NCBI GenBank assembly: GCA_015999985.1
Contig: JAECRA010000010.1
Coordinates: 1 to 64,000, forward strand
Reading direction: 5' to 3'
DNA: 64,000 bases
DNA from: Comamonadaceae bacterium
Lineage (GTDB): Bacteria > Pseudomonadota > Gammaproteobacteria > Burkholderiales > Burkholderiaceae_C
This document shows positions 48,993 through 58,877 of the stretch, in pieces. Below the pieces are notes generated by a model. The model did no database searches. It was given only the letters and a program-made list of their open reading frames with translations, and had not been told where the DNA came from. The position numbers were made by a program, and so were the translations under genes. The stretch's first letter is position 1. Every line of letters begins with the position of its first letter.

Positions 48993-49058
48993 TTGCCAAA
49001 GGTCCTCAACTCATCCTTCCCAGTCCCCGTCGTTCCTCAAATCAATCCGGAGTCTTTA

Positions 49059-50384
49059 ATGTCCTCAAAAACCAGCGCGCGCCCGAACCAGAAGTGGGTG
49101 GTCTTTCTATCGACCTCTGTGGGGACTGCGATCGAGCAGTACGACTTCCTCCTTTTCGGGGTGCTTGCAGCATCGATTTTCAGTAAGCTCTACTTTCCTT
49201 CCTTTGATCCGCTGATGGGCACTTTGGCTTCCATGGGGGCCTTTGCGGTGGGAGTGGCAGGCCGTCCGATCGGCGCGGTGATCGCTGGTCACTTCGGCGA
49301 TCGGGTGGGACGGAAGTCAATGTTGCTGGTGTCCCTGATTACGATGGGCGCCGCTTCAACGGCTATTGGCCTGCTGCCCACGTATGAGTCATGGGGCATT
49401 TGGGCCCCGATCCTGCTGATCACCTTGCGATTGGCTCAGGGCCTTGCCCTTGGCGCCGAGCAAGCGGGCGCCAGTATTCTCGCGGTGGAGCATGCACCGA
49501 AGGAATTGCGCGGTCTCTACGGAAGTTTTCCCATCATTGGCAGCTATCTGGGTGCTCTCATGGCATTCGCAACGCTGGCGATCATGGCACTCATATCGGG
49601 TGACTCTTTCACAACCTGGGGATGGAGAGTTCCCTTTCTCGCGAGTTCCGTCTTGCTCGTGCTGGGATTTGCCATCCGATCGCGGCTCGATGAAACCCCG
49701 GCTTTTGAAGCCCTTCAAGACAACAAAGCGAAGAACCCATTGATGGAAGTGATTCGCTCGAGCCCAAAGCAACTTATCGTCGCCTCGTTCATTCGATTTG
49801 GCAATTTTGGCTTCTCGACCATCATCATGGTGATCACGCTGTCCTACGCGACCACGGTCCTGGCGCTTCCCCGATCCGTGATTTTGAATGCGATATCCAT
49901 TGCAGCCTTCCTGGCACTCTTTACTGTGCCGCTCATCGGCTACCTGTCTGACAAGTTCGGACGCAGGCCTCTGATCATGTGTGCGGCCCTATGTACGATA
50001 TTTTTCTCGTGGCCCTATTTCCTGATTCTGCAAACTAAAGACACTGTCTGGATTACTTGCGCCATTGTCTTTGGCTTTGCCATCATCACTCCTTTGTGTT
50101 TTTCTGTGGAGGCGGCCTTCTTTTCCGAAATGTTCGCTGCCCGCACACGATTCAGTGGCGTTGCGATCGGCCAGCAAATCGGTAGTCTTGTCGCAGGGAC
50201 TTTCATTCCCATGTTTGCGCCGCTCGCTCTTGCCCAGACAGGCGGAGATCCGTGGCCGATTGCGCTCTTCTCAACCGCCATGGGTTGCGCCATGGCCCTT
50301 GCGGTCTATCTGGCACGAGAAACGCGAGGGGATGCTCTTGACCCTGGAGCGAAACTTCTGTCAAAACGTGCCATGGTCAGCTGA
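49059..50384 (+). CDS. MFS transporter, metabolite:H+ symporter (MHS) type
   Basis: SVGTAIEQYDFLLFGVLAAS; GRPIGAVIAGHFGDRVGRKSMLLVSL. Confidence 0.93.
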   Translation: MSSKTSARPNQKWVVFLSTSVGTAIEQYDFLLFGVLAASIFSKLYFPSFDPLMGTLASMGAFAVGVAGRPIGAVIAGHFGDRVGRKSMLLVSLITMGAASTAIGLLPTYESWGIWAPILLITLRLAQGLALGAEQAGASILAVEHAPKELRGLYGSFPIIGSYLGALMAFATLAIMALISGDSFTTWGWRVPFLASSVLLVLGFAIRSRLDETPAFEALQDNKAKNPLMEVIRSSPKQLIVASFIRFGNFGFSTIIMVITLSYATTVLALPRSVILNAISIAAFLALFTVPLIGYLSDKFGRRPLIMCAALCTIFFSWPYFLILQTKDTVWITCAIVFGFAIITPLCFSVEAAFFSEMFAARTRFSGVAIGQQIGSLVAGTFIPMFAPLALAQTGGDPWPIALFSTAMGCAMALAVYLARETRGDALDPGAKLLSKRAMVS

Positions 50385-50396
50385 GCACTTAGCAAA

Positions 50397-50424
50397 GAAC
50401 CGGTCATTGACTGGTTTTTTTCTG
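50397..50424. terminator. Terminator between convergent MFS and DUF2501 genes
   Basis: gaaccggtcattgactggttttttt. Confidence 0.65.
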
Positions 50425-50455
50425 CTTTCAGAGCTTCATGCTGGCTATGCGCACA

Positions 50456-50920
50456 CTAGATCAGTGATTTGGCATTGGCCAGCACGTAATCGCAGGCCTT
50501 GGTCTTGATCTGGCTGCCCACCTTGTCGAAACTTAGAGATTTGCCGTCGCTGCCCTGCAGCAGGCCTTTGACCCCGGTGTCATAGCCGGTTTTCTGGGGC
50601 TGCTGGCCCGTGACCATGCCCAGCAGCTTGTCTTTGACGCCACTGGCAGCATCAGCGCTCAAATAATTATTCTTGATGCAGTACTGCAGGACCCCGGCCG
50701 CGTTGCCCATGGTGCTGCTGCCAATACTGGGCATGGACAGGCCCAATCCGCTCGCCAGGGCTGCTGCGCCACCTGCTTTGGCGCCGTCGCCACCGGTGCC
50801 AGATGTGGCATTGGACTGGTTCAGCCTGTCCTTGAGCGCATCCAGCATCTGGCTTTGAGCCAACGGAGAGACCGTTGCACCTATCAAGGCCAACGTCGCG
50901 AAGACGACACGTTTTTTCAT
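50456..50920 (-). CDS. DUF2501 (YjjA-like) secreted protein
   Basis: Signal peptide; LGLSMPSIGSSTMGNAAGVLQYCIKNNYLSADAASGVKDKLLG. Confidence 0.85.
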   Translation of the reverse strand: MKKRVVFATLALIGATVSPLAQSQMLDALKDRLNQSNATSGTGGDGAKAGGAAALASGLGLSMPSIGSSTMGNAAGVLQYCIKNNYLSADAASGVKDKLLGMVTGQQPQKTGYDTGVKGLLQGSDGKSLSFDKVGSQIKTKACDYVLANAKSLI

Positions 50921-51058
50921 AAGAGGCTTCCTGAAAAATATACGGATGCAAGCAGTCTAAGCTGAAAGCTGCAAAAGTCAGGGCGCGCTTCCTTTGGGCA
51001 TATGTCGGCAGGCCAGCTACCAGCAGCGGCAGCGCAAACTATCTCGCGCGGCAGTGCC

Positions 51059-51934
51059 TCAAGCGTCGAGGCCGAATGCGCCTTCTGCCAATCGCGTGTT
51101 GATTTCCCGAGCTACTGAAACAATCAAGGGACTCCAGTCCTTCACAATGGACTCCACGGTCATGGCTTCGCTCGAGTAAGAGACGCCCAGCGCCGCAACG
51201 TCATCGGTAAGTGGATCTCGAATCGAGCAAGCGACTGTGATGTCACTTGCAAAGTCTTCTTCGACGCCCAGGGCATAACCGTCTTCCCTGGTTTTCGCGA
51301 TCCGTTCAAGGATCTTTCCCATCTGCCAGATGCTCTTGGGCATCAAGGGCTTGAGCTCGGACTTGTTGAGCACCTCCTGAACCTTTTCGTCCGGCATGGC
51401 AGCGAGGATGGCGATACCCGTCGCCGTGCAGTACGCCGGGAGTCGGGGGCGTTCGCCCAGATCATTGCCCAGCATTTCCAGGCTCGTGTAGCGGACGGGG
51501 AACACGGTGTCGGTACCGTCCAGCATGGCCAGATTCACCGAGGCGTTTGTTTTACGGCGCAGGAATTTGAGAAAGGGGCTTGCTGAGGCAATGAGCCGGT
51601 TGGCTTCGAGATACCGCTGGCCCATGTCAAGGCAACGGCGCGACAGCCTGTATTCACCATCTCGCCCCACCTTGTCCAAATACCCTAGCCGCCACAACGT
51701 ATGGGCCGCGCGTTGGGCCGCGCTTTTTTCCATTCCCAGTTCTCGAGCGGCTTGCGAGAAGCTGGCGGACGGCCGGGACTTGTCGAAAATCTCCAGCAAC
51801 TGAAAGGCCTTGGCGACGCTGTTGACGAAAAGGGGATCTCTGTCCGCATCAGGGTTCGTCTTCTTTGTCATACGTACAGATCTCCGAATATGTGAGGCGA
51901 TTTCTTTTGGTTCATTGTGGGCGTTGTGGTGCAC
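51059..51934 (-). CDS. IclR-family transcriptional regulator
   Basis: FVNSVAKAFQLLEIFDKSRPSASFSQAARELGMEKSAAQRAAHTLWRLGYL. Confidence 0.93.
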   Translation of the reverse strand: MHHNAHNEPKEIASHIRRSVRMTKKTNPDADRDPLFVNSVAKAFQLLEIFDKSRPSASFSQAARELGMEKSAAQRAAHTLWRLGYLDKVGRDGEYRLSRRCLDMGQRYLEANRLIASASPFLKFLRRKTNASVNLAMLDGTDTVFPVRYTSLEMLGNDLGERPRLPAYCTATGIAILAAMPDEKVQEVLNKSELKPLMPKSIWQMGKILERIAKTREDGYALGVEEDFASDITVACSIRDPLTDDVAALGVSYSSEAMTVESIVKDWSPLIVSVAREINTRLAEGAFGLDA

Positions 51935-51946
51935 CGATCGTGGTTG

Positions 51947-53179
51947 TTATGCACTCGTGGTGACCACCGGCATGCAGTTGCTGACCAAGCTGACCCAGTA
52001 GGCCGCACCGACAGGTGCAACTTCATCGTTGAAGTCGTAGGCAGGGTTGTGTAGCCCGCAGACTGTCTTGGCATCGCCTGCCTGCCCGAGGCCATTGCCC
52101 AGCATCAAATAGCAGCCAGGAACAGCTTGAAGCATAAATGCAAAATCCTCAGCTCCCATCGTCGGCGTGAAATCGTCGATCAACCACTTCGGGCCCAACC
52201 ATCCCAGGATCGTATCTCGGCAAAGCGATGTTGCATGCGTGTCGTTGATCGTCGCCGGGACGGTATGCTCAATCTCTACCTGCGCGGTGCATGAGAACGC
52301 AGCGGCAATACCTTGAGCCAGTTCTTGAATTCGGGCGCAAGTCCTCTCGAGCACTTGGGCAGAGAGTGTGCGCAACGAGCCGCCAAGCCAAGCCTGCTCG
52401 GGTATGACGCAATGATTGTCACTTCCCTGAAGTTGGGTGATGGACAGCACAACGCTGTCTTGCGCAGCCGTGTTCCTGCTAACCACCGTCTGCAACGCCT
52501 GATAGAGGGCAGCGACCGCAGCGACTGGATCAGACGTTTGTTCAGGCAGGGCCGCATGCCCCCCCCTGCCCTTGTAGGTCACCTTGACCCGTGAAGACGA
52601 CGCCATGATAGGCCCTGACGTCAAGGCGAACTGACCGGCAGCCAGGCCCGGCCAGTTGTGCATGCCGAACACGGCTTGCATCGGGTGGTCGCGAAACAGC
52701 CCGGCTTCGATCGCGGCGCGGGCGCCGCGGCCATTCTCTTCCGCTGGTTGGAAGATGAGATAGACGGTGCCGTCGAAATCCCGGTGCTGGCTAAGATATC
52801 GAGCAGCACCCAGAAGCATGGTTGTATGGCCGTCATGCCCGCAGGCATGCATGCGTCCTGGATGGCGTGACGCATGCTCGAACGTGTTGGTCTCCAGGAT
52901 GGGCAATGCATCCATGTCAGCCCGGAGCCCGATCGCTGCCTTGCCAGTTCCAGATCGCAGGACACCTACCACCAGGGTGTCGCCCAAGCCGCTCAGCATC
53001 GGAATTCTCCAGGCGCTCAGTAGTTCGCGGACTTTCGCCGCAGTGCGGTGTTCTTCGAAGCTCAGTTCCGGATGGGCGTGCAAGTCGTGGCGTACGGTCC
53101 GCATCAAATCGCCGGCTTCACGGCGCACTGCCTCAACCAAGGGATTTGAGGTCCATTCCAGTGGATTCGTATTCATCAT
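51947..53179 (-). CDS. M20-family amidohydrolase (hippurate hydrolase-like)
   Basis: RHDLHAHPELSFEEHRTAAKV; HACGHDGHTTMLLGAARYL; FQPAEENGRGA; MGAEDFAFML. Confidence 0.93.
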   Translation of the reverse strand: MMNTNPLEWTSNPLVEAVRREAGDLMRTVRHDLHAHPELSFEEHRTAAKVRELLSAWRIPMLSGLGDTLVVGVLRSGTGKAAIGLRADMDALPILETNTFEHASRHPGRMHACGHDGHTTMLLGAARYLSQHRDFDGTVYLIFQPAEENGRGARAAIEAGLFRDHPMQAVFGMHNWPGLAAGQFALTSGPIMASSSRVKVTYKGRGGHAALPEQTSDPVAAVAALYQALQTVVSRNTAAQDSVVLSITQLQGSDNHCVIPEQAWLGGSLRTLSAQVLERTCARIQELAQGIAAAFSCTAQVEIEHTVPATINDTHATSLCRDTILGWLGPKWLIDDFTPTMGAEDFAFMLQAVPGCYLMLGNGLGQAGDAKTVCGLHNPAYDFNDEVAPVGAAYWVSLVSNCMPVVTTSA

Positions 53180-53955
53180 TCGACCCGCCTGAGAAACTGC
53201 CGGATGCGATCGTTCGACGGCTGGTTGAAAAAGGCCTCGGACGATGCATCTTCGACCACGACGCCACCTTCCATGAAAATCACGCGATCAGCGACCTCAC
53301 GGGCAAACCGAACTTCATGCGTGACGATGATCATAGTCATCCCGCCTTTGGCGAGATTGCGCATCACAGTCAGCACTTCGTCCCGAAGTTCGGGGTCCAG
53401 TGCCGAGGTCGGTTCGTCAAACAGGATGACTTCTGGATTCATGGCCAAGGCGCGTGCGATGGCCACCCGTTGCTTCTGGCCGCCTGAAAGTCGACTCGGA
53501 TACTCGTTCTCTTTTTCAGCCAGGCCTACCTGACTCAATAAGGCGCGCGCTTGTACGATGGCGTCTTCCCTGCGCACTCCCTTGATCTGGACGGGACCCT
53601 CGATGATGTTTTTCAGGGCCGTCATGTGGGCAAACAAGTTGAATGACTGGAACACCATGGCCGTCTTTCGCCGTATGTCCCTCACCTGCTTATGTTGAGC
53701 ACGTTTAAGTCCCGCTGCGCCGTTCTGGACTGACACATGAGTGCCGCAGATGGTGATGTCGCCTTTGTCTGGAATTTCAAGGAAGTTGAGACTGCGCACA
53801 AATGTCGTTTTTCCGGAACCGGAAGGACCCATGACAACGACCACTTCACCACGTCCAATGGTGACAGTCACCCCCTTCAAAACCGCATTCGCTCCAAAGG
53901 ACTTGTAGAGCCCCTCAACCTGAACCACAGCTTGACCCGCTTCTTGCTGACTCAT
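53176..53955 (-). CDS. Polar amino acid ABC transporter ATP-binding protein
   Basis: GPSGSGKTTFVRSLN; LSGGQKQRVAIARALAMNPEVILFDEPTSALDPE. Confidence 0.95.
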   Translation of the reverse strand: MSQQEAGQAVVQVEGLYKSFGANAVLKGVTVTIGRGEVVVVMGPSGSGKTTFVRSLNFLEIPDKGDITICGTHVSVQNGAAGLKRAQHKQVRDIRRKTAMVFQSFNLFAHMTALKNIIEGPVQIKGVRREDAIVQARALLSQVGLAEKENEYPSRLSGGQKQRVAIARALAMNPEVILFDEPTSALDPELRDEVLTVMRNLAKGGMTMIIVTHEVRFAREVADRVIFMEGGVVVEDASSEAFFNQPSNDRIRQFLRRVE

Positions 53956-54602
53956 TTGATTCCCTTGCTCAAGCGACTTTCAACCCAGAGCTGGAAGAAG
54001 GTCAGAACCTGATTGATCAACCAATACAGAACGCCGGCGATGATGAACATCTCCATATATCTGAAAGTATTGGAGCCAATTTGCTCAGCCACTTTGGTAA
54101 GTTCCACAACGGTGATGGTCGATGCCAAAGACGTGTCTTTCATCAGTGCGATGTAGCGCGTTCCCAAGCTAGGGGCGGCTATCCGAACCGCCTGGGGCAG
54201 CACAATGCGAAACAGCGTGCGGACCGGTCCCATGCCCATGGACTGCGCCGCTTCAATCTGTCCCTTGTCAACTCCGAGAATGCCCGAACGGAAATTCTCT
54301 GAGATGTAGGCGCCCGCGCACAGGGAGAGGGCCAGGATGGCTGTGGGCACGGGGGCAAGATCAATACCGTAGTGAGGAAGCCCGAAGTAAATCAGCAGCA
54401 GTTGCAGCAGTAACGGCGTTCCGCAGAAGATCGATACAAAAGAGAACGCCACCCATCTCAGCAGCCTGATGGAGGACAGACGGCACAGCGCGATGACCAG
54501 CCCCAGTCCGGTCCCAATGACCGCTGAGCTGAGGCCGAGAAACACCGTCATCACCAAGGCCCCTTGAATCAGCGGGCCTGCCTTGACCACCAGGTCGATC
54601 AT
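53952..54602 (-). CDS. Polar amino acid ABC transporter permease
   Basis: GAYISENFRSGILGVDKGQIEAAQSMGMGPVRTLFRIVLPQAVRIAAPSLG. Confidence 0.95.
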   Translation of the reverse strand: MIDLVVKAGPLIQGALVMTVFLGLSSAVIGTGLGLVIALCRLSSIRLLRWVAFSFVSIFCGTPLLLQLLLIYFGLPHYGIDLAPVPTAILALSLCAGAYISENFRSGILGVDKGQIEAAQSMGMGPVRTLFRIVLPQAVRIAAPSLGTRYIALMKDTSLASTITVVELTKVAEQIGSNTFRYMEMFIIAGVLYWLINQVLTFFQLWVESRLSKGIK

Positions 54603-55429
54603 TTGGCGTCCTTGGGCATCTTCTTGATTTCGTCTCCCATATCAATGCCGGGGAGCCATTTGCGTGAGATGCGGTTCAGGGTCCCGTCGTCAATCATTTC
54701 CTGAACCACCTTGTTCACAGCCAAAGCCATGTCCGCTTCACCTTTTTTCCAGCCAATGGTGCCGATCTCATAGTCAAGATTCGGCCCGGCAATCTTGACC
54801 GGAAAGCGCCCTTCTCTGGCCGCTGTCATGCCTGTGATGCGGTCAGTGAGGCGGGCGTCAACACGTTTGAGTGCGAGGTCCTGAAAGGCGAGAATGAAGT
54901 TGTCGTAGACGCGGATGTTCGAGTCCGCCAGGTTCTTGCGCGCCCAGGCTTCATCCGAGGTGCCTCCAGCGACTGCCAGTCGCTTGCCTTTCATGTCCTC
55001 GGGCCCGCGAATAGTGTCGTTGTCGGCATGCACGAAAAGATTCTTGGAGGTGACCATGTACGGAATCGAGAAGTCAGCGGACTTGCGGCGTTCTTCCGTC
55101 GGTGTAAGGATGGCTACAACGATGTCGTATCGGTCCGAGTTCAGACCGGAGATGAAGTTTTTGTAGGTGTCGGCGACAAACGTGATTTTGGGAATGTTCA
55201 GGCGCTTGGCCAATTCGCGTGATACGTCTACGTTGTATCCGGTGGGCTGGTTGGCCTCGTCCATAAACCCCCACGGTTTGAGAGTGTCCGTCGTTGCAAT
55301 CCGGATCTCATTTTTTGTGCGCGTCTTCTGCAGCACGGTCTGTCCGTGGGCAAAAACTGTCCCGGCCGTGAAGGCAAGAACGGTAGTCCATTTGAAAAGC
55401 ACAGACATTTTTTGAATCACTTGGCTCAT
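54599..55429 (-). CDS. Amino acid ABC transporter substrate-binding protein
   Basis: Signal peptide; IRIATTDTLKPWGFMDEANQPTGYNVDVSRELAKRL. Confidence 0.93.
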   Translation of the reverse strand: MSQVIQKMSVLFKWTTVLAFTAGTVFAHGQTVLQKTRTKNEIRIATTDTLKPWGFMDEANQPTGYNVDVSRELAKRLNIPKITFVADTYKNFISGLNSDRYDIVVAILTPTEERRKSADFSIPYMVTSKNLFVHADNDTIRGPEDMKGKRLAVAGGTSDEAWARKNLADSNIRVYDNFILAFQDLALKRVDARLTDRITGMTAAREGRFPVKIAGPNLDYEIGTIGWKKGEADMALAVNKVVQEMIDDGTLNRISRKWLPGIDMGDEIKKMPKDAK

Positions 55430-55502
55430 TTCTATCTCCTAAGAAAAATTTCAGGCCTGATGGCCAGAGTTGAGTTGCACGAACACCAGCACAAGAATCT
55501 TG

Positions 55503-56729
55503 TTAGCTCTGCACGGCTGCGGTAAGAAGCCGGCTCAGGCCTTGCTCGATCGTCTTTTCGTCGGTGGCAAATGAAATCCTTACCCATCCAGGCGCGCCAA
55601 AGACGGACCCCGGAACCGCGGCCACGTGTTTCGTTGCCAGTAGCCATTCACAGAAAGCCATGTCCGGTTCTGCGATCTTGCGAAAGCGCGTTCCGCCCGC
55701 GAAGGCTTCATTCAAATCCAGCATGGCGTAGAACGCACCATCGGGTCGCGGGATCTTCACGCCCGGATGGCTGTTCGCGATTTGCATCACCAGATCGCGG
55801 CGCCGATGGTATGCAGTGACCATGTTGTCGATGGATTCCCGAGGGCCGTTGAGGGCTGCCACCGTGGCCGCCTGGCTGATGGAGCTTGGGCCGAGGGTCG
55901 TTTGAGCCTGAAGATTGGCCATGGCCTCGATGATGTCGGCCGGGCCTGCTGCAAAACCAAGCCTCCATCCTGTCATGGCAAACGCTTTGGAGACGCCGTT
56001 GGCAACAAGAACGCGTCCCGCAAGATCTGGACAGAGTTTCAGTAGTGACTCTGGGCGTTCGGGTGTGTAGTGCAGATGCTCGTAGATCTCATCGGAGAGG
56101 ATCAGGACGTCAGGCCGTTCGCGGAGGGCTTCGCCCAGAGCCAGGAGTTCCTCTTTTGTGTAGACCAGGCCCGAAGGATTGCTGGGCGTGTTCAATATGA
56201 ACCAGCGCGTACGCGGTCCCATGGCGGCGCGCAACTCTTGCGCGGTCAATCGGTCGCCGCTGGGGCGCACAAATGCAGGCACCCCGCCTGCCGCGTAAAC
56301 CATCCCCGTGTACGCAGCCCAGTATGGAACGGGCAAAAGTACTTCATCACCCGGCTCCAAAGTGACTGCGAGGGCGTTGGAGATGACTTGCTTGGAGCCA
56401 TTTCCAACCATGACTTCGTCATCGCTGAAAGACAGGCCGTTTTCCCTCAGGAACTTCTGCCTCACGGCGTCGCGCACCGCCAAGGTGCCCCGCACCGGCG
56501 TGTAGTGGGTTTCCCCTTCGCGCATGGCCTTGAGTGCTGCGTCGATGACATGTGCCGGGGTATCAAAATCTGGCTCACCGGCGGTTAATGAATCGACCTT
56601 GATCCCCTGCGCCTGCATATCGGCGACTTTGGCAATCGCTTCGTAGATCTTGGATGTGGTGACCATGGCCATGCGGTCGGCGACGCGTTTATGCGGGCTG
56701 AGCGCTTTGATGTCGGAGATCATGTTCAT
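55503..56729 (-). CDS. PLP-dependent class I/II aminotransferase
   Basis: LNTPSNPSGLVYTKEEL; LVANGVSKAFAMTGWRLGFAAGP. Confidence 0.94.
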   Translation of the reverse strand: MNMISDIKALSPHKRVADRMAMVTTSKIYEAIAKVADMQAQGIKVDSLTAGEPDFDTPAHVIDAALKAMREGETHYTPVRGTLAVRDAVRQKFLRENGLSFSDDEVMVGNGSKQVISNALAVTLEPGDEVLLPVPYWAAYTGMVYAAGGVPAFVRPSGDRLTAQELRAAMGPRTRWFILNTPSNPSGLVYTKEELLALGEALRERPDVLILSDEIYEHLHYTPERPESLLKLCPDLAGRVLVANGVSKAFAMTGWRLGFAAGPADIIEAMANLQAQTTLGPSSISQAATVAALNGPRESIDNMVTAYHRRRDLVMQIANSHPGVKIPRPDGAFYAMLDLNEAFAGGTRFRKIAEPDMAFCEWLLATKHVAAVPGSVFGAPGWVRISFATDEKTIEQGLSRLLTAAVQS

Positions 56730-56731
56730 TT

Positions 56732-57622
56732 TTATTCACCCAATTGTTCAAATGCCAGCTGCAAGCGGGACATGGTTTGCGGGCGCGCCGGCAGAAGGGG
56801 AAGGCGCGGATGGCCGAAGTCAAATCCCTTCATCTGCAGAGCGGCTTTCAGGCCAGAAGGATTCATCTCGGAATAGACGGCGTCAGCCAGGTTGGCGTAG
56901 CGCTGGTGGATCCTCATGGCGCCTTGCATGTCGCCGGCCTGCACGAGCGCCTGCATCTGGTTCCACGGAGCGGGGTCTAGATTGGAGAGAGCCAGGACAC
57001 CTCCCACGGCACCCAAGGCAATCTGTGCTGGGAACAAGGGCTCTTCGCCAGACAGCACGGCAAGCTTGTTGCCGGCCAGTTGCACAAGACGGGTCAGTTT
57101 CGCAAAGTCGGACCCGCTGTATTTGATTCCGATGATCGTCCCATCTTCCGCCATTTGGGCGATGGTCTCGGCGCGCAATTCGATCTGAGTCCGGCGCGGA
57201 ATCTCATACAGGACGATAGGGAGCTGCAGAGCCGCCTTGTAGTTTGAAAAGTAGGCGCGCACACCTTCGTCGGTGCCTAAGGCGTAGTAGGGCGTGACCA
57301 CCATCAACCCATCTGCTCCGGCGTCCCTGGCGGCCAGTCCGGATTGGACCGCGTCTTCGTAGCCGGTTGCCAGGACGCCCGCAATGACAGGAATACGGCC
57401 ACCCGCCGCTTCCACGGTCCAGCGCACCACATTCCGTCGCTCCTCGGGGGATAGGGCAGGGTACTCGCCCGTGCCGCCAAGAGGAGCTAGACCCGCAGCA
57501 CCCCGTTCAATGAGAAATTGAACGTGTGCATAGATGGCATCCCGATTGACTTTGCCTTGCAAGTCAAAGGGTGTCGCCGTAGCGCAAATGATGCCTCGCA
57601 AACTCTCCGTGTTGATAGACAT
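56732..57622 (-). CDS. Dihydrodipicolinate synthase (DapA)/N-acetylneuraminate lyase family protein
   Basis: GLAPLGGTGEYPALSPEERRNVVRWTVEAAGGRIPVIAGV; IGIKYSGSDFAKLTRL. Confidence 0.92.
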   Translation of the reverse strand: MSINTESLRGIICATATPFDLQGKVNRDAIYAHVQFLIERGAAGLAPLGGTGEYPALSPEERRNVVRWTVEAAGGRIPVIAGVLATGYEDAVQSGLAARDAGADGLMVVTPYYALGTDEGVRAYFSNYKAALQLPIVLYEIPRRTQIELRAETIAQMAEDGTIIGIKYSGSDFAKLTRLVQLAGNKLAVLSGEEPLFPAQIALGAVGGVLALSNLDPAPWNQMQALVQAGDMQGAMRIHQRYANLADAVYSEMNPSGLKAALQMKGFDFGHPRLPLLPARPQTMSRLQLAFEQLGE

Positions 57623-57904
57623 AAGCTTTCTTAAAATTGCATTGCAATTCGATTGAATTGCAAAGTAATTTTAAAGTCATGAAACTTGCTTCAACAATGC
57701 GGGTTTTATCTAATATGAAAAGTGAGAAATGTCCGTAGAGGAAACTGAAAATAAGAGAAAACACGCCGATAAGCGTCGACCTGCAGGGGTGAAAGCCGGT
57801 GGAGGCGAGCCAGGCCCAGCTGTTCCACTTTCTTCAAGTGTTGAGCAGGTCTGCCCGCCATCTGAGGCAGCACTAAAGAGTGGCAGAACGCGCGGGCACA
57901 GGCC

Positions 57905-57931
57905 CACCCGATTGAGAATTGCAATCGGGTG
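57905..57931. repeat. Perfect inverted repeat
   Basis: CACCCGATTG-agaattg-CAATCGGGTG. Confidence 0.6.
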
Positions 57932-58055
57932 AGGCAGTGTCAGTCCATGGAGTTAAGAATGGCCGACCAGGTTCATCGGGCGCCTCTGACCGGCATGAAT
58001 GCGCGGGATAGGGGCCTTGGAGGATGTCAACTTAGTCCAGGACGTTTCAAGCTCG

Positions 58056-58877
58056 TCAACGAGTAGGTCCCCGCGCATGATCGAGCACGGCCTGTAGCAT
58101 GCGCTCAAGGTGCGGCTGCACTTGGGCTGCCACTTCTGGCATGTAAGCGAATGGCAGCGTTTCCTGCATGTAGCTGCACTGCGTCATCTCCAGTTGAACC
58201 GCATGCTGCCCCTCTTGCGGCCGGCCATGGTGACGCGTGATGTAGCCGCCGGTGAAGCGCCCATTGAGCACACTGGTGTAGCCGGGGGCTTCTTTGGCGA
58301 TCGCCAGCAGCCGATCGGCGAGAGCAGGGTCGCAACTGGCGCCTTTGGAAGTGCCCAGGTTCAGATCGGTCAGCTTGCCTTCGAAGAAACGCGGCAGTAC
58401 AGAGCGGATCGAATGCGCGTCCCACAGCATGGCGATGCCGTGTTGGGCCTTGATGCGTGTCAACTCACTGGCCAGCTTGGCGTGATAGGGGTGCCAGATG
58501 GCTTCGCGGCGCTCGGCCACTTCGGCGCTGTCCGGATGGTCAGATGGGTTGGCGTAGATGGGGGTGTCGTCGAAGGTATCGATGGGGCACAGACCTGTGA
58601 CGCTTTGGCCAGGGTAGAGGCTGGCTCCATCTGGAGGGCGGTTCAGATCGATCACATAACGCGAATGCGTGGCCACGAGAATGGAAGCCCCCATGGCGTC
58701 TGCAAAATCGTACAAACGTTCCAGGTGCCAGTCTGTATCAGGCACATGGCGGGCTTCAGGCGTCAAGCGTGCTGCCAGTCCAGGTGGCACGTGGGTCCCC
58801 GCGTGCGGCATGGACACCAGCAAAGGGCTGCTTCCTTGTCGGAAGCGATAGGGGGGCTCGTTGGTGGAGAATTTCAT
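58056..58877 (-). CDS. hutG: N-formylglutamate deformylase
   Basis: SPLLVSMPHAGTHVPPGLAARLTPEARHVPDTDWHLERLYDFA; hut context. Confidence 0.94.
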   Translation of the reverse strand: MKFSTNEPPYRFRQGSSPLLVSMPHAGTHVPPGLAARLTPEARHVPDTDWHLERLYDFADAMGASILVATHSRYVIDLNRPPDGASLYPGQSVTGLCPIDTFDDTPIYANPSDHPDSAEVAERREAIWHPYHAKLASELTRIKAQHGIAMLWDAHSIRSVLPRFFEGKLTDLNLGTSKGASCDPALADRLLAIAKEAPGYTSVLNGRFTGGYITRHHGRPQEGQHAVQLEMTQCSYMQETLPFAYMPEVAAQVQPHLERMLQAVLDHARGPTR

